Source: Chloroflexota bacterium
Lineage (GTDB): Bacteria > Chloroflexota > Anaerolineae > B4-G1 > SLSP01
DNA length: 9,571 bases
Reading direction: 5' to 3'
NCBI GenBank assembly: GCA_022707725.1
Contig: JAKJAB010000107.1
Coordinates: forward strand, 380 to 9,950
The translations under genes and the position numbers were made by a program. This document shows, one piece after another, positions 1 through 5,566 of the stretch. The notes beneath the pieces were generated by a model that saw only the letters and a list, made by a program, of their open reading frames with translations, did not search any database and had not been told where the DNA came from. Each line of letters starts with the position of its first letter. Positions within the stretch are counted from its first letter, which is position 1.

Positions 1-547
1 GCCGCTCGCCGCATTTGGCATCGGCGGCGACCTGGAACTGGCCACACCCTGGAGACTCGCCTGCTTCAAGGTGAAGGGCGGCGGGCTGGAATACTTCCAC
101 GGCGGCCTGTCGCTGCCCGAAGTCGTCATCCCCGTCCTCACAGTGTGCGCAGAAGGCGCACCATCGCCCGCGCCCGGCGCCGAAGTGCGTTGGACGCTCA
201 CACCGGGGAGCAAGGCCATCACCACACGCTTCCTGTCCGTCACCGTAACCGGCGAGACGTCCCAGTTATTGCCGCTGGAACCGCCGCTCGTCCGGGTGGA
301 AGTGCGCGCAGGGACGCAGACCATCTCCGCCCCCATTTCGGCCAGCTACGGCTTCAACGAAGTCACCAAAGACGTACAACTCGCCCTGCAACCGGAGGAT
401 GAGCGCGCGATTGCCGCCAACACCATCACGCTTATGATGATCAACGATGAGCCGCAAGTGGACAAAGTCAGCCTCTACCTCCTCGATGCCACGACCGGCT
501 TCACCCTGGCGCGGCTGGACAATATACCGTTTACACTTACATTTTAG
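1..547 (+). CDS. pglZ: PglZ, BREX alkaline-phosphatase-superfamily protein (C-terminal part; 5' end outside window)
   Basis: The open frame enters from the left edge (first full codon at base 2) and gives 181 residues before the TAG at 545-547. Residues 30-46 read EYFHGGLSLPEVVIPVL. This matches the HGG-S-x-E-x-x-P signature near the end of PglZ alkaline-phosphatase-like domains, where the His is a likely metal ligand. The next roughly 130 residues are strand-rich with no membrane segment, fitting the beta-sandwich tail of PglZ. In BREX systems PglZ is a core cytoplasmic protein required for host methylation and phage exclusion; its exact reaction is unsettled. The gene directly downstream on the same strand is brxL, the usual pglZ-brxL order at the 3' end of type 1 BREX operons. 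The internal GTG at 71 is not a start, because the conserved frame continues upstream of it. Family call is confident; the missing N-terminus should hold most of the active site. Confidence 0.85.
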   Translation, partial: PLAAFGIGGDLELATPWRLACFKVKGGGLEYFHGGLSLPEVVIPVLTVCAEGAPSPAPGAEVRWTLTPGSKAITTRFLSVTVTGETSQLLPLEPPLVRVEVRAGTQTISAPISASYGFNEVTKDVQLALQPEDERAIAANTITLMMINDEPQVDKVSLYLLDATTGFTLARLDNIPFTLTF

Positions 548-625
548 ATTTACGATTTACGATTTACGATTTACGAAAGATGTCTGACAGACAATCGTAA
601 ATCGTCAATCAAAAATCGTAAATCC
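547..625. repeat. GATTTAC heptad repeats and nested inverted repeats between pglZ and brxL
   Basis: Four exact tandem copies of GATTTAC occupy 547-574; the first shares its G with the pglZ stop codon. A perfect 11-bp inverted repeat follows: ACGATTTACGA (566-576) pairs with TCGTAAATCGT (595-605). Its 18-nt loop contains the perfect 13-nt palindrome TGTCTG-A-CAGACA (581-593). A further reverse-oriented copy, ATCGTAAATC, lies at 615-624, just before the brxL ribosome binding site. The transcript could fold into a hairpin between the two cistrons and affect mRNA stability or relative expression of pglZ and brxL. There is no T-tract after the hairpin, so it is not a classical terminator. Heptad repeats of this kind occur dispersed in intergenic DNA of some filamentous bacteria; I see no other copy in this window. 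Confidence 0.8.
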
Positions 626-635
626 AGGAGGGGTT

Positions 636-2657
636 ATGTCTGAACTCGATCGCAAAGTCACCCAAATCTTCGCCGGGAAGGTTGTGCGCAAGGATTTGGT
701 GCGTCAGGTGAAAGTGGGAGCCAACGTCCCGGTGTACGTGCTGGAATACCTGCTCGGCAAATACTGCGCCACCGACGACCCGGTAGCCGTCGAGGCCGGA
801 TTGCGCCTGGTCAACAGCACCCTCGCCGAAAGCATCATCCGCCCCGACGAAGCAATGAAGGCCCAGTCGCGGGTCAAAGAGCGCGGCGAGCAGACCTACA
901 TCGACAAGGCGCTGGTGCGCCTGGACGAGACCAAGTATTGGGCCGAGCTGGTGAACTTTGGGCATCGCTTCATCCACATCCCCGACACCTTTGTGCGCAA
1001 GTACGAGCGGCTGCTGGAAGGCGGCGTATGGGCGCAAGTCACGGTAGAGTTTCGGGCCGAAGAGGAAGTTGGCGGCAAGGTGCGCCCCTTCTTCATCACC
1101 GACCTGCGGCCCATCCAGGTGGCGACGTTCGACTTCGAAGATTATTGCGCGTCGCGCGCCGCATTGACGACCGACGAGTGGCTGGATTTGCTGGTCCGCA
1201 GCATCGGCTTTGAACCGGGCCTGTTCAGCCGGCGGGTCAAACTCTTCATGCTGATGCGCCTGGTCCCGATGGTGCAGCGCAACTTCAACCTCGTCGAGCT
1301 AGGCCCGCGCGGCACCGGTAAATCCTTCGTCTACCGCGACCTTTCGCCCTACGCCATCCTGATCTCCGGCGGCAAAACGACCGTGGCGAACCTGTTCTAC
1401 AATATGAGCAGCCGCAAAGTGGGGCTGGTGGGGACGTGGGACGTCGTCGCTTTCGACGAAGTCGCCGGAATTCAGTTCTCCGATAGCACGGCGGTGCAAA
1501 TCCTCAAGGACTATATGGAAAGCGGCAGCTTCAGCCGGGGGCGCGAAGAGATCGTCGCCGAGGCCGCGATGGTCTTCGTAGGCAACATCAACCAGCCTGT
1601 GGAGACGTTGGTCCGCACGAGCACCCTGTTCCAGCCTTTGCCGGAGGCGCTGCAGGATATGGCCTTCATCGACCGGCTACACTTCTACCTGCCCGGCTGG
1701 GAAATGCCCAAGATGCGCAATGAATTCTTCAGCGATCACTACGGCTTCGTGGTGGACTATCTCGCCGAGGCGTTGCGCGAGCTGCGCCGCCGCAACTACA
1801 CCGACGCCTTCGACCGCGATTTCAGTCTGGGCAGCCACCTCAACACCCGCGACGCGCGCGCCGTGCGCCGCACCGTCTCCGGCCTGGTCAAGCTGCTGCA
1901 TCCCGCTGGCGATCCCACCAAAGAGGAACTCCGCGAATACCTGGAACTGGCGCTCGAAGGACGGCGGCGCGTCAAGGAACAGCTCAAAAAGATGGGGTCG
2001 TTTGAATACTACCAGACCTCATTTTCCTACACCGACACCGAGACAATGCAGGAACACTACGTCGGCGTGCCGGAGGAAGGCGGTCACCGGCTCATCAGCC
2101 AGGACCCGATGCCGCCGGGCAGCGTCTACACGGCGGCGTTGGCCGAAGAAGATACCGTGGCGCTGCATCGCATCGAGATCAGCAAGATGAGCGGCAGCGG
2201 CAAACTGCGCATCACCGGCAGCCCCGACCGCCCGATGAAGGAGTCCATCGTCACCGCCTTCGACTACATCAAGGCCAACAAAATGCGCCTGGGCATCGAG
2301 CGGGATGTGGACAGCTACGATTTCCACGTCCAGATCGTAGACTTGATGCAGAGCAAAGGCGGCTCGCAGGCTGGCGTCGCGTTCTTCGTCGCGCTGTACG
2401 CCCTGCTGCACGACAAACCCGTGCAGGCCGGGCTGGTCGTACTCGGTGAAATGACCATCCAGGGCAACATCCTTCCCCTGCGTTCCCTGGTCGAACCTTT
2501 GCAGATGATTATGGACAACGGCGCGAAGCGCGTTCTCGTCCCCCTGAGCAACCGCCGCCAGCTCCTCGAAGTCCCGCCGGACGTGATGGAGCGCGTCGAC
2601 CCGATCTTCTATTCCGAGCCATTGGCGGCGGCGTTGAAGGCGTTGGGGATGGGGTAA
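636..2657 (+). CDS. brxL: BrxL, AAA+/Lon-related BREX protein
   Basis: A complete 673-residue protein, about the usual length for BrxL. The start is set by a strong AGGAGGGG (626-633) just upstream of ATG 636. The N-terminal part (about 1-190) is the BrxL-specific region. The AAA+ core has Walker A GPRGTGKS (223-230) and Walker B VVAFDEVAG (270-278), plus a sensor-like VFVGNIN (313-319). The C-terminal part (about 505-673) resembles the Lon protease domain: KGGSQAG (574-580) corresponds to the Lon nucleophile loop, with Ser577, and GEMTIQGNILPLRSL (604-618) to the strand and helix before the Lon catalytic lysine. At that lysine position I read Val619 instead of Lys. BrxL is known to form ring-shaped ATP-dependent DNA-binding assemblies needed for phage restriction in type 1 BREX. 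It follows pglZ after 88 nt, presumably in one operon, and ends before a shared bidirectional terminator. Confidence 0.95.
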   Translation: MSELDRKVTQIFAGKVVRKDLVRQVKVGANVPVYVLEYLLGKYCATDDPVAVEAGLRLVNSTLAESIIRPDEAMKAQSRVKERGEQTYIDKALVRLDETKYWAELVNFGHRFIHIPDTFVRKYERLLEGGVWAQVTVEFRAEEEVGGKVRPFFITDLRPIQVATFDFEDYCASRAALTTDEWLDLLVRSIGFEPGLFSRRVKLFMLMRLVPMVQRNFNLVELGPRGTGKSFVYRDLSPYAILISGGKTTVANLFYNMSSRKVGLVGTWDVVAFDEVAGIQFSDSTAVQILKDYMESGSFSRGREEIVAEAAMVFVGNINQPVETLVRTSTLFQPLPEALQDMAFIDRLHFYLPGWEMPKMRNEFFSDHYGFVVDYLAEALRELRRRNYTDAFDRDFSLGSHLNTRDARAVRRTVSGLVKLLHPAGDPTKEELREYLELALEGRRRVKEQLKKMGSFEYYQTSFSYTDTETMQEHYVGVPEEGGHRLISQDPMPPGSVYTAALAEEDTVALHRIEISKMSGSGKLRITGSPDRPMKESIVTAFDYIKANKMRLGIERDVDSYDFHVQIVDLMQSKGGSQAGVAFFVALYALLHDKPVQAGLVVLGEMTIQGNILPLRSLVEPLQMIMDNGAKRVLVPLSNRRQLLEVPPDVMERVDPIFYSEPLAAALKALGMG

Positions 2658-2814
2658 GGTAACTCTTGCCACGCACTGGAGAGGTTGTATAAGCTGCACG
2701 CGAATGCCGCGCACGCGCACACGAATCGCGTTCTATGGAATCGGACCATCTATAATAAACGGAGTATTCGTGTGCGGGGAATTGTGTGCGAACACGGCTC
2801 TGCCATCGAAACAA
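2658..2814. other. Intergenic region between convergent brxL and NB-ARC gene, with an 11-bp inverted repeat
   Basis: This 157-nt stretch has no convincing gene. It contains a perfect inverted repeat, CGCACACGAAT (2716-2726) and ATTCGTGTGCG (2766-2776), enclosing 39 nt. Inside the loop is a TATAAT (2751-2756) with no acceptable -35 box at 16-18 bp, so I do not call a promoter. Short + strand reading frames here run into the terminator hairpin and then antisense through the NB-ARC gene. Confidence 0.5.
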
Positions 2815-2841
2815 AAGGCCCCGCAAATCACGCGGGGCCTT
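2815..2841. terminator. Bidirectional intrinsic terminator shared by brxL and the NB-ARC gene
   Basis: A perfect 10-bp GC-rich stem, AAGGCCCCGC (2815-2824) and GCGGGGCCTT (2832-2841), closes a 7-nt loop. Read on the - strand it is followed by TTTTGTTT, a good U-tract, so it is strongest for the NB-ARC gene. Read on the + strand it is followed by only a short pyrimidine run (CTTCC), so brxL termination may be weaker. The NB-ARC stop codon lies in the loop. Confidence 0.88.
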
Positions 2842-4675
2842 CTTCCATCACATTCGGGGAAGCCGCTTGAAACGACGATGATGACGCTACAGCCCACAGC
2901 AATACCGCGCGTCGCAGGTCAGCATAGGCCACCCAGAAGATCCAGACCGTAATCACGAGCGCCAATGTCGTCACAAACGGCAGTCCCCCAAGTGATATGG
3001 AGACGAAAACTGCCACAGCCAAACAAAGCATCAGCAGGGCAGCTATCAGCATACGCACGGAGAGACGTGTGACCACCACCCATTCTTGAGGCGTTGTATG
3101 CAACCTCAAGTCCTCCGGTCCGCGCCGCCACGCAGTCGTCGTCAGCCACGTCCTGATTGGCCGCAAGCCGGAAGTCCCTTTCGCGCCCGGCAGGTGAGGT
3201 GACCACCACGGCCACCGGACTCGCGTGCTTGGTTGCGGCAAGGCAGGCCACCACCAGCGCAACCGGAAAGGCAATCGATAACGCCAGGGCCACAACAAAA
3301 ACCGCAACCGCTCCCAGAGTGACCACTGATGCGCCTTCTGTTGAGCGAAGTCCCGCACCAGCCAATGCAGACTGTAGTAACCCATCAAACCAGGTATGGG
3401 ATGCGCTAACTGCAAGACCGCCAACGTGCGCCATAACACAGTCGCTTCCACTTCATTTGTGTTCCAGGCTGCTTGCCCCGTCGCCACACTGTAAACAGTG
3501 AAGAACGGCAATTGTCCCAAACTGGTCAATGCATAGCGTTGAGCGGACGTCAATTGCTCCCAGTCCACATTCAGAGATGCCCACATTCGCTGATGCTCTG
3601 GTGGTAACGCAGCAAAGACTTGTGAATGAGCCTGATCGTGTAACGCTTGATAGATATCACCCCACGACATTTGTAGAACCTGAACCGCACCAGCCGTTAC
3701 TTGAATGGCGTAAGGGTGATAGGCCAGGAATGCCAGTGTTTTCTGCACAGCCTCGATTTCGTCTTCTGCAATGGGCGCGAATTTCTGTACCAGTTCCCAG
3801 GCTTCCTCTGAGGTTAATTCGGCCACGTTTAACCGTGCGGATTCGGGTATTTGCAGTGTGACAACCGCTGGCAACGAGCGTGTAGTTAAGACAACGACAA
3901 TTTGAGGCCCTAAATCACACAAAAACTGTATCGTCCTGGGGTTGGTGACATTGTCCAGTAACAACAACAGGGGTGCATCTGGCAAAACAGTGCGCAACGC
4001 ATTGATGGCATCATCGCTTGTATCGATTTCCGGTGGCAGGGCTTTTCCCAACGAAAGGGCGATTTGTCGACACAGCCAAGGCTCAGATGCTGCCTGGTGT
4101 AATTCAAACCAACGGACCTGTCCGGCAAATGCCTGTTGTATGGCGGCATCATTTCCCAGAGCCGCCATTAAGGTACTCTTGCCCAACCCGGTCATTCCCA
4201 GGAGTGCGAACTGCCCACCCGTATGTCTCGCTCGTGTGACCAACGTTTTGAGCTGGCGGAGCGCATCGATACGCGGCACGTAGTAGGTTGGCAATTTCGG
4301 CAAGGCGCCGAATTTCGTGATTTCAGGGCGTTGTTCTGGCACAGGCTGTGCAAAGATTTCGGCCAAGGCTTGATCCCGATACCCTGCCATACGGGCATCG
4401 CGTAGCAATGCGCTGACCCACGGTTCGCCCAATTCTGGAGCAGCTTCGACACACACTTGAGCGAAACGCTTCACGATATCATAATCCAGAGGAACGACAT
4501 TCCTGCGCCAGCTTCCTAATGTGCTGAAGGCAAGCCCGACCTCATCTCCCAGAAACTGCATCGCCATCGTCAAGTTATTAAAGTGTTGCGCCCGTTGATA
4601 AGCACGCACCCCTTCGTCTACACGGTGCGCAAAAGGTGTCTGAGGACCGCGCAGCTTCTCTCCTGTCTTTGCCAT
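2828..4675 (-). CDS. NB-ARC (STAND) NTPase with HTH-like N-terminus and C-terminal membrane segments
   Basis: A 615-residue protein. Residues about 33-75 look like a xenogeneic-regulator-type HTH (FLGDEVGLAFSTLGSWRRNV). The NB-ARC core follows: P-loop GMTGLGKST (160-168), Walker B LLLLLDNV (236-243), sensor-like VVLTTRS (261-267), a GLPL-like HPYAIQVTAG (320-329), and LHWLVRDFA (436-444), which resembles the MHD motif of NB-ARC proteins. After this comes a Trp/Arg/Pro-rich stretch (about 452-515), then two hydrophobic helices (about 541-561 and 565-585) that probably form a membrane hairpin. There are no obvious TPR or WD repeats, so the sensor region is unusually short for a STAND protein. 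NB-ARC/STAND proteins are ATP-driven switches and several bacterial ones are anti-phage sensors. The location beside BREX suggests defence, but that is inference; transcriptional regulation is the alternative. The start is ATG 4675 with only a weak AAAGG well upstream (about 4691-4695). The stop TGA lies in the loop of the terminator. Confidence 0.88.
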   Translation of the reverse strand: MAKTGEKLRGPQTPFAHRVDEGVRAYQRAQHFNNLTMAMQFLGDEVGLAFSTLGSWRRNVVPLDYDIVKRFAQVCVEAAPELGEPWVSALLRDARMAGYRDQALAEIFAQPVPEQRPEITKFGALPKLPTYYVPRIDALRQLKTLVTRARHTGGQFALLGMTGLGKSTLMAALGNDAAIQQAFAGQVRWFELHQAASEPWLCRQIALSLGKALPPEIDTSDDAINALRTVLPDAPLLLLLDNVTNPRTIQFLCDLGPQIVVVLTTRSLPAVVTLQIPESARLNVAELTSEEAWELVQKFAPIAEDEIEAVQKTLAFLAYHPYAIQVTAGAVQVLQMSWGDIYQALHDQAHSQVFAALPPEHQRMWASLNVDWEQLTSAQRYALTSLGQLPFFTVYSVATGQAAWNTNEVEATVLWRTLAVLQLAHPIPGLMGYYSLHWLVRDFAQQKAHQWSLWERLRFLLWPWRYRLPFRLRWWWPALPQPSTRVRWPWWSPHLPGAKGTSGLRPIRTWLTTTAWRRGPEDLRLHTTPQEWVVVTRLSVRMLIAALLMLCLAVAVFVSISLGGLPFVTTLALVITVWIFWVAYADLRRAVLLWAVASSSSFQAASPNVMEEGPA

Positions 4676-4844
4676 TTATGTACAACGCCTTTCTTTTTAT
4701 ATTCCCGCGCAAGTTAGGAGTTTTTCCTAATGTTTCCAACAATTATCTGGTCAAGTTGCCGGTAAGATGAGTATATCACAATCAAACGGGCAATTTAACA
4801 CACATAACGACAACGGTCAAGTGGCAAAAACCTCAAATTGAGGG
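4676..4844. promoter_or_regulatory. Divergent control region between NB-ARC gene and HTH gene
   Basis: No gene is visible here. For the - strand NB-ARC gene there are two promoter candidates: TTGACC (4820-4815), 17-bp spacer, TAAATT (4797-4792); and an extended -10 TGATATACT with its hexamer at 4775-4770. A palindrome CCTCAA-A-TTGAGG (4831-4843) abuts the -35 box of the opposite promoter and is a good operator candidate. Two near-identical direct repeats, GGTCAAGTTGCC (4749-4760) and GGTCAAGTGGCA (4815-4826), start 66 bp apart; the second overlaps the NB-ARC -35. A small hairpin, TTAGGA (4714-4719) with TCCTAA (4725-4730), would lie in the NB-ARC mRNA leader. The HTH protein encoded next door could act on both promoters. 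Confidence 0.5.
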
Positions 4845-4872
4845 TTGACAGTTCTGTATTCGAAACTATAAT
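4845..4872 (+). promoter_or_regulatory. Consensus sigma70 promoter for the HTH gene (leaderless transcript predicted)
   Basis: TTGACA (4845-4850), a 16-bp spacer and TATAAT (4867-4872) match the -35 and -10 consensus at every position. Transcription would start about 6-7 nt after the -10 box, which falls on the A of ATG 4879. The mRNA would therefore begin at or next to the start codon. Confidence 0.8.
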
Positions 4873-4878
4873 ATGGAT

Positions 4879-5106
4879 ATGGAACTAGACCAAACAACAA
4901 CGACAGACTATCGAGCTTGGACGGTGGAAGCATTAGCTAAAGCCGCCAAGGTAAGTGAAGTTTACATTCGCAGGATGTGTAGAAATAATGTTATCAAAGC
5001 TCAGAAGTTTGGTCGGGCCTGGTTCATTCCTTACGCAGAAGGACAACGCTGGTTATTGGAACGGACAGCGCAACCTGAAAACAAAACTTTGACAATTGAA
5101 GTTTGA
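4879..5106 (+). CDS. Small excisionase-family HTH DNA-binding protein
   Basis: A 75-residue protein from ATG 4879 to TGA 5106. An in-frame ATG at 4873 lies directly against the TATAAT box, upstream of the expected transcription start, so 4879 is preferred; no Shine-Dalgarno precedes either. Residues about 14-61 form an excisionase/MerR-like HTH (HTH_17 type): WTVEALAKAAKVSEVYIRRM is the helix-turn-helix and KAQKFGRAWFIP is the wing, ending in the typical R-W-L-L-E-R helix. Such proteins act as recombination directionality factors or as small repressors. The position between a divergent STAND gene and a serine recombinase fits either excision control of the element or autoregulation through the palindrome at 4831-4843. 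I cannot separate these roles from sequence. Confidence 0.82.
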   Translation: MELDQTTTTDYRAWTVEALAKAAKVSEVYIRRMCRNNVIKAQKFGRAWFIPYAEGQRWLLERTAQPENKTLTIEV

Positions 5107-5239
5107 TTTGAGGGCACGCCTGGTGGGTGTTGGTAGCACCCACCAGACGCTAACCCGACCGTTGAATGGTCCAACGGTGGGCTACCCTGATTATACCATG
5201 AACGCAACGGTGTGTGATGTTACGTGTGTAACGTTGGTC

Positions 5240-5375
5240 ACCTCCTTGAAGCAATGTTGCTCTAGGACTTAGCGTTACAGGGGATATAACGGCCTACCTA
5301 TGCCAGACAACGGCACGGCAGGCCGTTTTTGTTTGCCTGTGACCTAGACCTAATACTACAGTGTTTCAAGGAGGT
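5240..5375 (+). promoter_or_regulatory. Long-range anti-SD/SD pairing element
   Basis: ACCTCCTTGAA (5240-5250) and TTCAAGGAGGT (5365-5375) are exact reverse complements over 11 nt. A G-U and two Watson-Crick pairs extend the helix to about 14 bp (5240-5253 with 5362-5375). The second partner includes AAGGAGG, the ribosome binding site of the ORF starting at 5381. The terminator hairpin lies inside the enclosed loop, so the closed helix and the terminator are compatible. Confidence 0.65.
5288..5334 (+). terminator. Intrinsic terminator or attenuator between HTH gene and recombinase
   Basis: AACGGCCT (5288-5295) pairs perfectly with AGGCCGTT (5320-5327); inside, TGCC (5301-5304) can pair with GGCA (5312-5315). 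The stem runs into TTTTTGTTT (5326-5334). It would end transcription from the HTH gene promoter unless an alternative fold prevents it, separating the HTH cistron from the recombinase genes. Confidence 0.75.
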
Positions 5376-5380
5376 TGAAT

Positions 5381-5566
5381 ATGCACAGTGGAATCGCTAT
5401 TGGCTTCGGCAACTCGCGTTACAGACGAGATAGAACTCGCAGAGTTTCGCCAGTAATACTTTTTCATACTGGCAAGAGACCCAAGTATGAAAAAGTATGT
5501 AACAACAAGGGCCTGGCAGAACATCCATATATCTCGCACACTGCGAAGGAGCGTATCTATGGCTAA
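5381..5566 (+). CDS. Small basic ORF (61 aa) translationally coupled to the serine recombinase
   Basis: ATG 5381 is preceded by AAGGAGG (5368-5374) with a 6-nt spacer, one of the best ribosome binding sites in the window. The ORF ends with TAA 5564-5566, eight bases past the recombinase start (ATG 5559), an arrangement typical of translational coupling. The 61-residue product is rich in Arg, Lys and His (for example SRYRRDRTRRVSP near residues 12-24), with no membrane segment or family that I recognise. It could be a leader peptide whose translation opens the recombinase start region, or a small accessory DNA-binding protein such as a directionality factor. A TTG at 5375 would add two residues but lies against the SD. 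The strong RBS supports translation; the function is unknown. Confidence 0.55.
   Translation: MHSGIAIGFGNSRYRRDRTRRVSPVILFHTGKRPKYEKVCNNKGLAEHPYISHTAKERIYG
5456..5498. repeat. 15-bp perfect inverted repeat upstream of the recombinase start
   Basis: ATACTTTTTCATACT (5456-5470) and AGTATGAAAAAGTAT (5484-5498) are perfect reverse complements around a 13-nt spacer. Each arm contains AGTAT twice about one DNA turn apart. It lies inside the small ORF, about 60 bp before the recombinase ATG. It could be an operator or recombinase/HTH binding site in DNA, or an RNA hairpin that is melted by ribosomes translating the small ORF. Confidence 0.8.

Larger units (their letters stand above)
5107..5380 (+). 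promoter_or_regulatory. Structured RNA leader upstream of the recombinase: hairpins, terminator and anti-SD
   Basis: A 274-nt stretch without a gene but dense in pairing. Hairpin 1: CTGGTGGGTG (5120-5129) with CACCCACCAG (5137-5146). Hairpin 2: ACCGTTG (5158-5164) with CAACGGT (5172-5178), extendable by CCC/GGG. Segment 5227-5236 has competing partners: GTTAC (5219-5223), CGTTACA (5273-5279), and CCAACG (5171-5176). A small hairpin AGCAA-TG-TTGCT lies at 5250-5261. ACCTCCTTGAA (5240-5250) is the exact complement of TTCAAGGAGGT (5365-5375), which contains the SD of the downstream small ORF. Mutually exclusive pairings followed by a terminator and a sequestered SD suggest a cis-acting regulatory RNA. 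No known riboswitch class is recognised. Confidence 0.6.

Noticed and set aside
2019..2720. 233-aa frame antisense to the 3' half of brxL
   Set aside because: It lies opposite a conserved gene, has repetitive Gln/Val/Ala/Arg composition typical of GC-rich antisense shadows, and no RBS or family signature.
2704..2952. Small + strand ORF after brxL with TATAAT and a GGAG before GTG 2770
   Set aside because: No -35 box, the frame reads through the terminator stem and antisense into the STAND gene, and the sequence looks random.
2919..3434. 171-aa - strand frame with hydrophobic stretches overlapping the STAND 3' half, suggesting a possible frameshift
   Set aside because: The main frame is uninterrupted, contains the MHD-like motif and the membrane hairpin on either side, and ends at a clean terminator.
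5487..5558. Extended N-terminus of the recombinase from ATG 5487
   Set aside because: No SD there, the 24 residues precede the resolvase fold without similarity, and they overlap the inverted repeat; ATG 5559 has a proper AAGGAG.
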